The notes below the pieces were generated by a model. The model was given only the letters and a program-made list of their open reading frames with translations. It did no database searches and had not been told where the DNA came from. From Acidovorax sp. (GTDB lineage: Bacteria > Pseudomonadota > Gammaproteobacteria > Burkholderiales > Burkholderiaceae_C): DNA of 53,302 nucleotides. A program made the position numbers and the translations under genes. Positions 44,296 to 53,302 of the stretch are shown here, piece by piece. Numbering within the stretch: position 1 is the stretch's first letter; every line of letters begins with the position of its first letter. The stretch is from assembly GCA_018780365.1 (NCBI GenBank), contig JADMJR010000066.1, positions 1 to 53,302 of the forward strand, given 5' to 3'.

Positions 44296-45741
44296 TTACT
44301 CGGCGCCGACCAGCTTGTGGTGGGAGGCGTGGCTGTTGCGAATGGCCTGGGGGCCGAGCGAGCCTATCAACATGCCCGCCAGCGCCGCCAAAAGCCCTGC
44401 CAGCTGCGCAGGAAACACGGTACCGGCCGGCGTGGCCAGGAACAGCACCCAAGTGAGCAGGCCCAGCACGATGGCAAAAATCGCCCCCTGCGTGGTGGCG
44501 CGCTTCCAGTACAGGCCGAACACCAGCGGAACAAAGGCGCCGACCAGCGGCACCTGGTAGGCGCCCGACACCAACTCATAAATGGGCGTGCCCTGCATGT
44601 AGATGGCATAAGCCAGCACACAGGCACTGAACACCAGAGTGGTGATCCGCATGGTACGAAGATGCTGCTTGTCCGAGCCGTGCGGGCGGAACTGGCGCCA
44701 GATGTTCTCGGTGAAGGTGACGCTGGGCGCCAGCAGCGTGGCCGAGGCGGTGGACTTGAGCGCCGACAGCAGTGCACCAAAAAACAGCACCTGCATCACG
44801 AAGGGCATTCTTTCGAGCACCAGCATGGGCAGCACCTTTTGCGGATCGTCCTTGAGCAGTGCGGCCGTCTCGGTGGGCATGATGATCAGCGCGCTGGCGA
44901 CGAGGAACATGGGCACAAAAGCGAACAGGATGTAGCAGATGCCGCCAATCACGGGGCCCCGCGTGGCCGCCTGGATGTTGTTGGCCGACATCACGCGCTG
45001 GAACACGTCCTGCTGCGGGATGGAGCCGAACATCATGGTCACGCCCGCCGCAATGAAGAACACCACGTCATGGAACTTGGGCTCGGGCAAGAAGCGAAAC
45101 AGCTCGCGGCTGGAAGCGAACTCGATCACCTTGTCGGCCCCGCCCGCCATGTTGCCCGCAAACACCGCGATCACGGCCAACCCCACCACCAGGATGATCA
45201 TCTGGATGAAGTCGGTGACCGCAACCGACCACATGCCACCAAACAGCGTATAGGCCAGGATGGACACCACACCAATGGTCATCCCTACCGGGATGCTGAT
45301 GGCCCCGCCCGAGAGCAGGTTGAACACCAGGCCCAGCGCGGTGACCTGGGCCGAGACCCAGCCCAGGTAGCTCAGCATGATGATGAGCGAGCAGACGACC
45401 TCCACCGTGCGGCCATAGCGCTCGCGGTAGTAGTCGCTGATGGTCAACAGCGTCATGCGGTAGAGCTTGCCCGCAAAGAACAGGCCCACCAGGATCAAAC
45501 AAAAGCCCGCGCCGAACGGGTCTTCGACCACATTGCCCAGCCCGCCCTCGATGAACTTGGCAGGAATGCCCAGCACCGTTTCCGAACCGAACCACGTGGC
45601 AAACGTGGTGGTGATGATCATGTACAGCGGCAGGTGGCGCCCAGCGATGGCAAAGTCGGCCGCGTTCTTGACGCGCCGGGCCGCCAGCAGGCCGATGCCG
45701 ATGGTGATCAGCAGGTAAACGATAACCAGGGTCAGCAGCAC
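44296..45741 (-). CDS. Sodium:solute symporter family protein
   Basis: This inner-membrane transporter of the SSS family has 481 residues and about 13 membrane helices. The family signature region is GGMWSVAVTDFIQMIILVVG (about 165-184), and a serine-rich ALKSTASATLLAPS segment provides Na+-site residues. Start is GTG at 45741. Substrate cannot be read from sequence: SSS members carry sugars, proline, pantothenate and others, and this one looks most like uncharacterised beta-proteobacterial members. It lies alone between the aspS operon and ubiB on the same strand, 96 bases from ubiB. Confidence 0.92.
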   Translation of the reverse strand: MLLTLVIVYLLITIGIGLLAARRVKNAADFAIAGRHLPLYMIITTTFATWFGSETVLGIPAKFIEGGLGNVVEDPFGAGFCLILVGLFFAGKLYRMTLLTISDYYRERYGRTVEVVCSLIIMLSYLGWVSAQVTALGLVFNLLSGGAISIPVGMTIGVVSILAYTLFGGMWSVAVTDFIQMIILVVGLAVIAVFAGNMAGGADKVIEFASSRELFRFLPEPKFHDVVFFIAAGVTMMFGSIPQQDVFQRVMSANNIQAATRGPVIGGICYILFAFVPMFLVASALIIMPTETAALLKDDPQKVLPMLVLERMPFVMQVLFFGALLSALKSTASATLLAPSVTFTENIWRQFRPHGSDKQHLRTMRITTLVFSACVLAYAIYMQGTPIYELVSGAYQVPLVGAFVPLVFGLYWKRATTQGAIFAIVLGLLTWVLFLATPAGTVFPAQLAGLLAALAGMLIGSLGPQAIRNSHASHHKLVGAE

Positions 45742-45837
45742 GGCACGCTCCTCATTTTTGTCTCGATCTGTCTGTGGTGAAGAAAGCCCGTCTGCGGTCC
45801 TGGCACACCCACCAAGGCGCCCGGAGCGCGCAGACTG

Positions 45838-47403
45838 CTAGAAAAGCCGGATTCTGATCAGCAGTTGCACGAGCAGCAAGCCCAGCACAAACCCGACCCC
45901 AGCAAAAATGATGCCTTGCAGCAGCCGGTTGGTGCGTTTCTGCGTCTCCAGCAGCTCCCGCAGCAGGTGCTGCTGGTCTGCCGGACGCTGCCGCAGCGCG
46001 TCATAAACCAGGCGCGGCAGCTCGGGAATCAGCTTGGCGTAGTGCGGCGCCTCGGCGCGCAGCTCGCGCCACAGGCGCTGCGGGCCCATCTGCTCCAGCA
46101 TCCATTTCTCGAGGAACGGCTTGGCCGTGCTCCACAGGTCCAGCTCCGGGTCCAGCTCACGGCCCAGGCCTTCGATGTTGAGCAGGGTCTTTTGCAGCAG
46201 CACCAGCTGGGGCTGGATCTCGACATGGAAACGGCGCGAGGTCTGAAACAGGCGCATCAGCACCATGCCCAGCGAGATTTCCTTGAGCGGGCGGTCGAAA
46301 TACGGCTCGCACACCGCGCGGATGGCCGATTCCAGATCGTTCACGCGCGTCTCGGGCGGCACCCAGCCGCTTTCGATGTGCAGCTCGGCGACGCGCTTGT
46401 AGTCACGGCGGAAAAACGCCACAAAGTTCTGCGCCAGGTATTCCTTGTCCGACTCGGTGAGCGTGCCCACGATGCCGAAGTCCAGCGAGATGTAACGCCC
46501 AAACGTGGCCGGGTCCAGGCTCACCTGGATGTTGCCCGGGTGCATGTCGGCATGAAAGAACCCGTCGCGGAACACCTGGGTGAAGAAGATGGTGACACCG
46601 TCACGCGCCAGCTTGGGGATGTCCACCCCCGCGTCGCGCAGGCGGTCGATCTGGCTGATGGGCACGCCGTTCATGCGCTGCATCACCATGACCTCGGGGT
46701 GGCAGAAATCCCAGAACATCTCGGGGATCAGCACCAAGTCCAGCCCCTGCATGTTGCGGCGCAGCTGGGCGGCGTTGGCCGCCTCGCGCACCAGATCCAG
46801 TTCGTCATGCAGGTAGTTGTCGAATTCGGCCACCACTTCGCGGGGCTTGAGGCGTTTGCCATCGGCCGACAGGCTCTCTACCCAGCCCGCCATCATGCGC
46901 ATGAGGCTCAGGTCTTTTTCGATCACAGGCAACATGCCAGGGCGCAGCACCTTCACCGCCACTTCGCGCTCCACACCGTTGCGGTCGCGCAGCGTGGCGA
47001 AATGCACCTGGGCGATCGAGGCACTGGCCACCGGCGTGCGGTCGAACGAGGTGAACACCACGTCCACAGGCCTGCGGAATGCGCGCTCGATGGTCGCGAT
47101 GGCAATGTCCGGGTCAAAGGGCGGCACCCGGTCCTGCAGGCGCGCCAACTCGTCGGCAATGTCGGCGGGCAACAGATCGCGCCGCGTGGACAGCACCTGG
47201 CCGAACTTCACGAAGATGGGACCCAGGCGCTCCAGCGCCTCACGCAGGCGCTGGCCACGCGGGGCATCCAGATTGCGCCCGACAGACAGGATGCGCGAGA
47301 TCATCCGCAGCCAGGGCTTTTGGAAGCTGTCGAGCACCAGGCCATCCAGGCCGAACCGGAACACCACCCACAGGATGGCCACCCCCCGCAAAAAGCGCTT
47401 CAT
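45838..47403 (-). CDS. ubiB: Ubiquinone biosynthesis regulatory kinase-like protein UbiB
   Basis: UbiB is an atypical ADCK-type kinase-fold ATPase needed for coenzyme Q assembly. The 521-residue protein has the KxGQ motif KFGQ at 66-69 and an Ala/Ser-rich nucleotide loop in [12 protein letters not shown]. The HADMHPGNI and DFGIVG motifs are present. It ends in a hydrophobic segment ([23 protein letters not shown]) that anchors it in the inner membrane. The ATG overlaps the stop of ubiJ by four bases. With ubiE upstream this makes a ubiE-(Tim44)-ubiJ-ubiB cluster. Confidence 0.95.
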   Translation of the reverse strand: MKRFLRGVAILWVVFRFGLDGLVLDSFQKPWLRMISRILSVGRNLDAPRGQRLREALERLGPIFVKFGQVLSTRRDLLPADIADELARLQDRVPPFDPDIAIATIERAFRRPVDVVFTSFDRTPVASASIAQVHFATLRDRNGVEREVAVKVLRPGMLPVIEKDLSLMRMMAGWVESLSADGKRLKPREVVAEFDNYLHDELDLVREAANAAQLRRNMQGLDLVLIPEMFWDFCHPEVMVMQRMNGVPISQIDRLRDAGVDIPKLARDGVTIFFTQVFRDGFFHADMHPGNIQVSLDPATFGRYISLDFGIVGTLTESDKEYLAQNFVAFFRRDYKRVAELHIESGWVPPETRVNDLESAIRAVCEPYFDRPLKEISLGMVLMRLFQTSRRFHVEIQPQLVLLQKTLLNIEGLGRELDPELDLWSTAKPFLEKWMLEQMGPQRLWRELRAEAPHYAKLIPELPRLVYDALRQRPADQQHLLRELLETQKRTNRLLQGIIFAGVGFVLGLLLVQLLIRIRLF

Positions 47404-48017
47404 GCGTCTGCCCGGTCGGTGCCAGTGTGGGGCGACAGGGGTGCGGCAGGCGCCAGCGGCGCGGACGCGGCCGTTGGCGCTGTGGCGTCGGCTGCCATGC
47501 GCGCGCCTACAAACTGGCGCAAGGCCTGCGCGCCACGGCTGGCGAACTGCGCCACGGTGTGCGCGGGGACATCGCCGATCACACGGGCCAGGTCTTCCTC
47601 GACATCCCAGCGCACATGGTCCACCAGCCAGTTGATCTCCGCCGCCAACTGCACATCCCCCTCAATGCGGATGGACGGCTTGTCGCCCCGCAGAGCCCCC
47701 TGCGCGAGGGTGAAGGGAGAGGTTTCGGTGACTTCCAGGCGCAGATCCGGCGCGGCCGTCTCGGGGGCCAGGTTGAACAAGCCGGCGGGCGTGATGACCA
47801 GCGCCAGCGAATACACGCGCCACTGCACGCGCGCGATACGGCCTTTTTGCCGAACCAGGCGGTCCATGGCCTCTTTTTCCTGCATCAGGACATGGTTGAG
47901 GAACAGCACCAGACGTTGCTGCACCTCATGCACCAACCATTGCGGGGGCTGCGGGCCGGCGGCCACCCGCTCAAAGAGACCGTCCAGAAAAGAAAAAGGG
48001 GACTGTGGTGTTGCCAT
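47400..48017 (-). CDS. ubiJ: Ubiquinone biosynthesis accessory factor UbiJ (SCP2-domain protein)
   Basis: UbiJ binds lipid intermediates of ubiquinone through an SCP2 domain in the Ubi metabolon, with UbiK. The 205-residue protein has the SCP2-like strand pattern in the middle (about 60-130, including [13 protein letters not shown]) and a helical C-terminal part. The last 30 residues are Pro/Ala-rich. Identity is by position as much as by sequence, since UbiJ proteins diverge. The standard ubiE-ubiJ-ubiB order holds here except for one inserted gene. Confidence 0.85.
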   Translation of the reverse strand: MATPQSPFSFLDGLFERVAAGPQPPQWLVHEVQQRLVLFLNHVLMQEKEAMDRLVRQKGRIARVQWRVYSLALVITPAGLFNLAPETAAPDLRLEVTETSPFTLAQGALRGDKPSIRIEGDVQLAAEINWLVDHVRWDVEEDLARVIGDVPAHTVAQFASRGAQALRQFVGARMAADATAPTAASAPLAPAAPLSPHTGTDRADA

Positions 48018-48045
48018 AGTCCCCGATTATTCCCTGAACTGGAAT

Positions 48046-48062
48046 GCCCCTGGCGCAGGGGC
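48046..48062 (-). terminator. Hairpin after the Tim44-domain gene
   Basis: Stem GCCCCTG/CAGGGGC with a 3-base loop lies between the Tim44-domain stop and ubiJ. No T run follows on the minus strand, so it is at most a weak or mRNA-stabilising element. Confidence 0.35.
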
Positions 48063-48074
48063 CCCTGTCTTTAT

Positions 48075-49106
48075 TTACTGCAAGGCCTGCACGCCTGCCA
48101 CCAACCAGCCGCTGCTGCCCACCTTGGGCTTGGTCATGTTCCACACCTCGCGGAAAGGGCTCGGGCCGGCCGAGGGTTCTTCGCGGATCATGCCGGAGAA
48201 CTCGACGCTGGCCATGTAGCCGTCGCCCAGGTCTTCGATGCCCAGCAGCTGCGCTTCGATCATGACCACATCGGTCAGGTTAGGCTGCACGCCACGGTGC
48301 GCTTCGCGCTCGGTCAGCTGGGTGCGGATCTCTTGGAGCATGCTGTCCGTCATCATGGAGCGCAGCGTGGAGATGTCCGAGCGGTCCCAGGCGGCCTGCA
48401 GCGTGACGAAATTGCGCTTGGCGGCGGTCAGGAAACCCTCCGCATCAAAATCAGCGGGAACACCCCAGTTCTGCGAGCCCGACAGACCCGAACCGATGAC
48501 CACACCTGCACCCGAACCCCCTTGCTGCGCGGCACGTGAAGCATCAAACGCCATGCTGCTGCGCTCCCAGGGGCGCGCCGAAGCGTCATTGCCCACATTG
48601 TTGGGGCTGTACTGTGGTGGCACCTGAGCGGCCGCCGGCGTAGCGGCACCCGCCCCCTGAAAGGCGAACGGAGCACCGCCAACTGCGGCACCGCCGCTGT
48701 TGCCTGCGCCGCTGCGCGCACGCATCACCATCTTGAAGATGGCAAACGCAGCCAGAGCCAGCAGCGCGATCATCAGAATGTTGCCGAACCCTGCACCCAG
48801 GCCCAGCGAACTGGCCAGCCAGGCCAGGCCGAGGCCAGCCGCCAGACCACCGAGCATCGCACCCCAGGGCTTCTTGGCCGGTGCGGCGGGCGCAGCAGCG
48901 GGTGCCGCAGCAGGCTTGGCCGCCGCAGCGCTGTTGACGTTCTGGGCCGGAGCACCCGGCGTTGCGGGCGGCGTTGCCGACTCACGCTGCGTAACGTTGC
49001 TCGACTGCTGACCCGTCGATTTACCACCGCCCAGTCGCCGGGCGTCGGCATCGGCGTGTGCCAACGCCAGCATCGCGACCAACACCACAGACCACAGTTT
49101 CATCAT
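48075..49106 (-). CDS. Tim44-domain protein
   Basis: The 343-residue precursor has a signal peptide (LWSVVLVAMLALAHADA), then a low-complexity Ala/Pro/Ser region (about 30-80). Two hydrophobic segments (about 83-122) follow, and then a C-terminal Tim44-like domain (about 215-340). That domain includes FLTAAKRNFVTLQAAWDRSD and MIEAQLLGIEDLGDGYMASVEFSG. Bacterial Tim44-domain proteins are membrane-linked and mostly uncharacterised. It sits between ubiE and ubiJ on one strand, which hints at a link to ubiquinone or membrane biogenesis, but this is inference. Confidence 0.88.
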   Translation of the reverse strand: MMKLWSVVLVAMLALAHADADARRLGGGKSTGQQSSNVTQRESATPPATPGAPAQNVNSAAAAKPAAAPAAAPAAPAKKPWGAMLGGLAAGLGLAWLASSLGLGAGFGNILMIALLALAAFAIFKMVMRARSGAGNSGGAAVGGAPFAFQGAGAATPAAAQVPPQYSPNNVGNDASARPWERSSMAFDASRAAQQGGSGAGVVIGSGLSGSQNWGVPADFDAEGFLTAAKRNFVTLQAAWDRSDISTLRSMMTDSMLQEIRTQLTEREAHRGVQPNLTDVVMIEAQLLGIEDLGDGYMASVEFSGMIREEPSAGPSPFREVWNMTKPKVGSSGWLVAGVQALQ

Positions 49107-49142
49107 GACTTCTCCGTCTCCGTTAATGACCGAGCAACACGC

Positions 49143-49874
49143 TCAGCACTTGATTCCAACATGCAAGGCCACAATGCCCCCCGTCATGTTGTGATAGTCC
49201 ACATGCCCAAAGCCATTTTTTTGCATGAGGCTTTTGAGCTCCTCCTGCCCTGGGTGCATGCGGATGGACTCGGCCAGATAGCGGTAGCTGGCATCGTCGC
49301 CCGCCACCAGCTTGCCCAACTGGGGCAGCACCTTGAACGAATACCAGTCGTACACCTTTTCCAGCGGCTTGGCCACTTTCGAGAACTCCAGCACCAGCAG
49401 CTTGCCGCCGGGCTTGAGCACACGGCACATCTCGGCAATCGCCAGGTCCTTGTGCGTCATGTTGCGCAGGCCGAAGGCCACACTCACCACGTCGAAATGT
49501 GCGTCCGGGAACGGCAGTTTTTCGGCATCACAAACCGTCGTCGGCAACACCACACCCGCGTCGATGAGGCGGTCACGCCCCACACGCAGCATGGCTTCAT
49601 TGATGTCGGTGTGCACCACGCGGCCCGATGCACCCACTTTTTTGGAGAACGCCAGCGCCAGGTCGCCCGTGCCACCCGCAATGTCCAGCACCTGGCTGCC
49701 TTCGCTGAGGTTGGCCACCATGACCGTGTAGGCCTTCCAGGCACGGTGCATGCCCGCCGACATGAGGTCGTTCATCACGTCGTACTTGGAGGCCACGGCG
49801 TCAAACACACCGCGCACGTGGCGTGCTTTTTCCTGTTCATCCACCGACTGAAAACCAAAATGCGTGGTGCTCAT
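49143..49874 (-). CDS. ubiE: Ubiquinone/menaquinone C-methyltransferase
   Basis: UbiE adds the C2 methyl of demethoxyubiquinol, using S-adenosylmethionine. The 243-residue protein has the SAM motif DIAGGTGD at 64-71 and the UbiE patterns [17 protein letters not shown] and FGLRNMTHK. Motif [15 protein letters not shown] follows and [18 protein letters not shown] ends it. The ATG at 49874 gives the normal N-terminus. The frame upstream is longer but has no family sequence. Dispersed repeat copy 5 lies upstream. Confidence 0.96.
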   Translation of the reverse strand: MSTTHFGFQSVDEQEKARHVRGVFDAVASKYDVMNDLMSAGMHRAWKAYTVMVANLSEGSQVLDIAGGTGDLALAFSKKVGASGRVVHTDINEAMLRVGRDRLIDAGVVLPTTVCDAEKLPFPDAHFDVVSVAFGLRNMTHKDLAIAEMCRVLKPGGKLLVLEFSKVAKPLEKVYDWYSFKVLPQLGKLVAGDDASYRYLAESIRMHPGQEELKSLMQKNGFGHVDYHNMTGGIVALHVGIKC

Positions 49875-49962
49875 AAGAATCATGCTAGGCGCCTGGGCGC
49901 CAGAGGTACAGCGACAACCCCGCACTGAAATGGGGCTTGTGTCGCAATTAGGACAACGCCAC

Positions 49963-50026
49963 TCAAAGAAAAATGGCCGCCAGCGCCCATTCACATTGCG
50001 CTAGCAGCTCTTCTTTTAATAGCACA
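49963..50026 (-). repeat. Dispersed intergenic repeat, copy 5
   Basis: On the minus strand it shows AAAAGAAGAGCTGCTAGCGC, then GGGCGCTGGCGGCC, ATTTTTC and TTTGAG. It is the most diverged copy but keeps the order of elements. It lies upstream of ubiE in the same orientation, in the 182-base gap after the DUF971 gene. Confidence 0.6.
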
Positions 50027-50056
50027 TCAATCAACAAGGGCTTCTGCGACTACCCC

Positions 50057-50479
50057 TCAATGGCTACCGCAGCCGTGGCCGCCCGCACCACCTTTGGGCG
50101 ACATAGCGGCGTCGCGGTCCGCGCCCGCAGCGGCCAGCCGCTCGGTGTACTGGGTCCACAGCGCGTCTTGCTGCTGGCCCAATTCGTAGAGGTAATCCCA
50201 GCTAAAGATCCCACTCTCGTGACCATCAGAAAACGTGGGCTTGACCGCGTAGTTGCCCACGGGCTCCAGGTGGACCAGCGTGACCTCCCGCTTGCCCGTC
50301 TGCAGCACTTCCTGGCCTGGTCCATGGCCCTGCACTTCGGCCGACGGTGAATACACACGCATCAGCTCGAACGGAATGCGGAACGTGGTGCCATCAGAGA
50401 ACCCTACTTCGAGCACCCGCGATGCCTCGTGCACCGTGATTGCCTGCGGCGTGGGCGCGCCCGCTTTCAAACCTGCCAT
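50057..50479 (-). CDS. DUF971 family protein
   Basis: The 140-residue protein carries the DUF971 (GBBH-like) beta domain at about 12-105. The domain spans RVLEVGFSDGTTFRIPFELMRVYSPSA and PVGNYAVKPTFSDGHESGIFSWDYLYELG. In eukaryotes this domain forms the N-terminus of gamma-butyrobetaine hydroxylase. The bacterial stand-alone form is uncharacterised and often near ubiE or Fe-S genes. The C-terminus is Gly/Ala-rich and ends in GGHGCGSH, which could bind metal. AGGTGA lies before the ATG at 50479. The frame upstream adds 33 residues without family sequence. Confidence 0.85.
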   Translation of the reverse strand: MAGLKAGAPTPQAITVHEASRVLEVGFSDGTTFRIPFELMRVYSPSAEVQGHGPGQEVLQTGKREVTLVHLEPVGNYAVKPTFSDGHESGIFSWDYLYELGQQQDALWTQYTERLAAAGADRDAAMSPKGGAGGHGCGSH

Positions 50480-50593
50480 GGATTCACCTGTGAGAAAACT
50501 GTTGTCAGAAACGACGTCGGTGATTGTCCCACCCGCCGTAGATCCCACCACCCAGAGGGCCGGGAGACGTTCCACCACCCTGCAGGGCGCCCG

Positions 50594-51025
50594 TCACGCA
50601 GCAGCCAGGGGCGCCAGCTGTAGACGCAAGGCGCTTTCCAGCGCTGGCAGCAGCGCCTGCACGGCAGCCTCTTGCGCCGCAGGGCTGGGCCGCTGCGCAG
50701 CCGCCCACACTGGCGAGGGGAAGTGGCTGTCCCAGTCAAACCGCGCAATCACATGCCAGTGCAGGTGCGGCACCATGTTGCCCAGCGCGGCGATGTTGAC
50801 CTTGGTGGGCGACAGGTGCTGGCGCAGGGCCTGCTCCACCACCGTCACGGCCTCCATGCAGTGGGCGCGTTCGGTAGCAGCCAGGTCCGAGAACTCGGCC
50901 ACATGCGCATTCCAGACCACGCGGTAGAAGGCAGGAAACCCCGCCTCCTGCGCACGGATGACCCGCAGGCGCTCACCGCGCCAGACCAATGCGCCACCGT
51001 CTTCGGCGCACAAAGGGCAGACCAT
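50594..51025 (-). CDS. HIT family protein
   Basis: The 143-residue protein is a histidine-triad nucleotide hydrolase or transferase. The triad is His87, His89 and His91 in HLHWHVI, with an N-terminal CPLC (Cys3, Cys6) that may bind zinc. FSDLAATERAHCMEAV holds the helix before the triad. Substrates of such stand-alone HIT proteins are usually dinucleoside polyphosphates or aminoacyl-AMP. Its ATG overlaps the stop of the large oxidoreductase gene by one base (TGATG), so they are one operon. Confidence 0.9.
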   Translation of the reverse strand: MVCPLCAEDGGALVWRGERLRVIRAQEAGFPAFYRVVWNAHVAEFSDLAATERAHCMEAVTVVEQALRQHLSPTKVNIAALGNMVPHLHWHVIARFDWDSHFPSPVWAAAQRPSPAAQEAAVQALLPALESALRLQLAPLAAA

Positions 51026-53302
51026 CAGACCAGCACCCGCTCAATGCCGCCCTGGTTGGCGCGCTGCACGTAGTCGGGCATCCAGTTCTCGCCCAGGATT
51101 TCGCGCGCCATCTCGACCACGATGTAGTCGGCTTCGAGCAGACCGTTGTTCAGGTCGCCTTCGTAGCGGTTCAGGCCCTGCAGGCAGCTCGGGCAGCTGG
51201 TGAGGATCTTCACGTTGTCCTGCGCGCCCACGGCGCCCGGCCCCGTTCCGGTGGCCTTCATGATCTCGCGCAGCTGGGCCTCGCCCTTCTTGATTTCTTC
51301 TTCCTTGCGGAAGCGCACCTGCGTGGACACATCCGGGCGCGTCACGCCCAGCGTGCCGGACTCTCCGCAGCAGCGTTCGCTCTTCAAGACCTGCTCGCCC
51401 ACCAGCGCCTTCACGGTCTTCATCGAGTCCTGCAGCTTCATCGGGTTGTGGCAAGGCTCGTGGTACAGGTACGCCCCCTTGCCCTGCAGGCTGACGCCCT
51501 TTTCGAGCAGGTACTCGTGGATGTCGATGATCCGGCTGCCCGGGAAGATCTTGTCGAATTCGTAGCCCTGCAGCTGGTCGTAGCAGGTGCCACAGCTCAC
51601 CACCACGGTCTTGATGTCAAGGTAGTTGAGCGTGTTGGCCACGCGGTGGAAGAGCACCCGGTTGTCGGTGATCATCTTCTCGGCCTTGTCGAACTGGCCC
51701 GAGCCGCGCTGGGGGTAGCCGCAGCACAGGTAGCCCGGGGGCAGCACGGTTTGCACCCCGGTGTGCCACAGCATGGCCTGCGTGGCCAGGCCGACCTGGC
51801 TGAACAAGCGCTCCGAGCCACACCCCGGGAAATAGAACACCGCTTCCGTCTCGGCCGTGGTGGTGGCCGGGTTGCGGATGATCGGCACGTAGTCCTTGTC
51901 CTCGATATCGAGCAGCGCGCGCGCCGTCTTCTTGGGCAATCCCCCCGGCAACTTCTTGTTGATGAAGTGGATCACCTGCTCCTTGATCGGAGCCGTGCCC
52001 ACCGTCGCCGGCGGCTTGGCCGTCTGCTTGCGGCCCACCTTGCGCAGCAGGTCCACGGCGAGGCGCTGGGCCTTGAAGCCCACGTCCACCATGGCCGAAC
52101 GCATGAACTTGATGGTGTCCGGGTTGGTGGCGTTGAGCATGGTCATCGCCAGCGCGTTGCCAGGCCGGAACGTCTTCTTGCCCATCTTGCGCAGCAGGTT
52201 GCGCATGTTCATGGTGACGTCGCCGAAGTCGATCTTCACCGGGCAGGGGCTTTCGCACTTGTGGCACACCGTGCAGTGGTCGGCCACGTCCTCGAACTCC
52301 TGCCAGTGCTTGATGCTCACGCCCCGGCGGGTCTGCTCTTCGTACAAAAACGCTTCGACCAGCAGCGAGGTCGCCAGGATCTTGTTGCGCGGGCTGTACA
52401 GCAAATTGGCGCGCGGCACGTGCGTGGAGCACACGGGCTTGCACTTGCCGCAGCGCAGGCAGTCCTTGACCGAATCGGCAATGGCGCCGATGTCGCTCTG
52501 CTGCATGATCAGCGACTCATGCCCCATCAGGCCGAAACTGGGGGTGTAGGCATTCGTCAGGTCGGCCTGCAAGGCGGGCTTCGACGCCGAATTTGAAGCC
52601 CAATTGACCCCCAGCGCCTGTCCATCATGCGCCAACAGCTCCTGGTTTCGGAGCAACTTACCCTTGTTGAAGCGGCCCTCGGGGTCCACCCGCTGCTTGT
52701 ACTGCGCAAACGGCAGCAGCTCTTCGTCGGTCAAGAACTCCAGCTTGGTGATGCCAATGCCGTGTTCGCCCGAAATCACGCCGTCCAGGCTGCGCGCCAG
52801 CACCATGATGCGACCCACCGCTTCGTGCGCGGTCTGCAGCATCTCGTAGTCGTCGCTGTTGACCGGGATGTTGGTGTGCACGTTGCCGTCGCCGGCGTGC
52901 ATGTGCAGCGCAACCCACACGCGGCCCTTGAGCACGCGCTTGTGGATGGCCACCGCCTCGTCCAGGATGGGCTTGAACGCGGCGCCGGTGAAGATGCCTT
53001 GCAGCGGCCCACGCAGCTGGGTCTTCCAGCTCGCGCGCAGCGTGTGGTCCTGCAGTTGGGGAAACAGGGTTTCCACACCGTGCAGCCAGCCTTGCCACAG
53101 CGCGCGGACCTCCTCCACCAAACCGATGGCTTGGGCCACGCGCTCCTGCAGCAGCTCCGGCGAGGGCACCTCGTCATCGGCGTCGTGTTTGCCCAAGGGC
53201 AGGTTGCCGCGCGCGAAGAACTCGGTCAGCGCGTCGCACAGCTTGATCTTGTTGCGCAGGGAGAGCTCGATGTTGATGCGCTCGATGCCGTCGGTGTACT
53301 CG
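51025..53302 (-). CDS. Large FAD-linked oxidase / Fe-S oxidoreductase, 3' part (5' end outside window)
   Basis: The reading frame is open to the window edge, so the gene is incomplete. The visible part (about 758 residues) holds the C-terminal end of a GlcD-like FAD-linked oxidase (HMHAGDGNVHTNIPV, SGEHGIGITKLEF). Two 4Fe-4S motifs follow, CLRCGKCKPVC and CTVCHKCESPC. Two CCG Fe-S-type domains close the protein (FPGCGSERLF with CCGYPQRGSG, and SCGTCYDQLQ, HEPCHNP, RCCGESGT, SCPSCLQG). This layout is that of the large DUF3683-type beta-proteobacterial FAD/FMN-binding oxidoreductases (about 1270 residues), probably a D-2-hydroxyacid dehydrogenase. Codons near 53196 are not a real start. Confidence 0.93.
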   Translation of the reverse strand, partial: EYTDGIERINIELSLRNKIKLCDALTEFFARGNLPLGKHDADDEVPSPELLQERVAQAIGLVEEVRALWQGWLHGVETLFPQLQDHTLRASWKTQLRGPLQGIFTGAAFKPILDEAVAIHKRVLKGRVWVALHMHAGDGNVHTNIPVNSDDYEMLQTAHEAVGRIMVLARSLDGVISGEHGIGITKLEFLTDEELLPFAQYKQRVDPEGRFNKGKLLRNQELLAHDGQALGVNWASNSASKPALQADLTNAYTPSFGLMGHESLIMQQSDIGAIADSVKDCLRCGKCKPVCSTHVPRANLLYSPRNKILATSLLVEAFLYEEQTRRGVSIKHWQEFEDVADHCTVCHKCESPCPVKIDFGDVTMNMRNLLRKMGKKTFRPGNALAMTMLNATNPDTIKFMRSAMVDVGFKAQRLAVDLLRKVGRKQTAKPPATVGTAPIKEQVIHFINKKLPGGLPKKTARALLDIEDKDYVPIIRNPATTTAETEAVFYFPGCGSERLFSQVGLATQAMLWHTGVQTVLPPGYLCCGYPQRGSGQFDKAEKMITDNRVLFHRVANTLNYLDIKTVVVSCGTCYDQLQGYEFDKIFPGSRIIDIHEYLLEKGVSLQGKGAYLYHEPCHNPMKLQDSMKTVKALVGEQVLKSERCCGESGTLGVTRPDVSTQVRFRKEEEIKKGEAQLREIMKATGTGPGAVGAQDNVKILTSCPSCLQGLNRYEGDLNNGLLEADYIVVEMAREILGENWMPDYVQRANQGGIERVLV

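Noticed and set aside
45865-48219. 784-residue open frame opposite ubiB and ubiJ
   Set aside because: It is a shadow of genuine conserved genes in high-GC DNA, with no motif of its own.
53100-53200. Apparent start of the large oxidoreductase near 53196
   Set aside because: The codon there is TTG inside an open frame that continues to the window end with normal family-like sequence, so the gene is simply cut.

Overview
The window looks like a chromosomal segment of a high-GC betaproteobacterium of the family Comamonadaceae, most like Acidovorax and its relatives. The reasons are the protein-level character of the housekeeping genes, the order hrcA/nadK/recN, lolB-ispE-tRNA-prs-rplY-pth, and at least five copies of a short intergenic repeat that I associate with this family. 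This is recognition from memory, not a database result. Almost all the DNA is coding. No stretch longer than about 260 bases lacks a gene. I see no insertion sequence, prophage or CRISPR array.

Bases 1-15187 are a core block. It holds two tRNAs, hrcA diverging from nadK-recN-rapZ, a dynamin-like GTPase coupled to mutY, and mutM diverging from a TPR protein followed by lolB and ispE. Then come tRNA-Gln, prs, rplY, pth and a YfhL-type ferredoxin. They serve heat-shock control, NADP supply, DNA repair (recN, mutY, mutM), lipoprotein sorting, isoprenoids, PRPP and translation. A good sigma-70-like promoter lies inside ispE and probably drives tRNA-Gln and prs.

Bases 15396-31727 are more accessory. 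A five-gene peptide/nickel-type ABC transporter is followed by an amidase, a membrane-anchored hypothetical protein, a TTC38-like repeat protein and a lower-GC orphan HNH nuclease. Then come a histidine phosphatase, a small secreted protein, a DUF429 protein with an EamA transporter, folE with a BLUF blue-light sensor, and a YbhP-like phosphoesterase with cardiolipin synthase B.

Bases 31849-39897 hold a response regulator with a TPR output domain and a homoprotocatechuate-type meta-cleavage cluster (hpaE, hpaD, an FAH-family enzyme, a TctC/Bug binding protein, hpaH). A divergent LysR regulator controls it across an intergenic region with a clear inverted repeat on the -35 box. The cluster lacks the ring hydroxylase, hpaF isomerase and hpaI aldolase, which must be elsewhere if the pathway is complete.

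Bases 39949-53302 are core again: nudB, a CsgG-like lipoprotein, aspS with DUF502 and FmdB genes, a sodium:solute symporter, and ubiquinone genes (ubiB, ubiJ, ubiE) enclosing a Tim44-domain protein. DUF971 and HIT proteins follow, then the 3' part of a large FAD/Fe-S oxidoreductase cut by the window edge.

The most notable points are the folE-BLUF pair, the five-copy repeat that usually sits just upstream of a gene in the same orientation, the promoter inside ispE, the LysR operator over the hpaE promoter, a possible leaderless phosphatase mRNA, and the orphan HNH nuclease. I found no clearly new multi-gene system.
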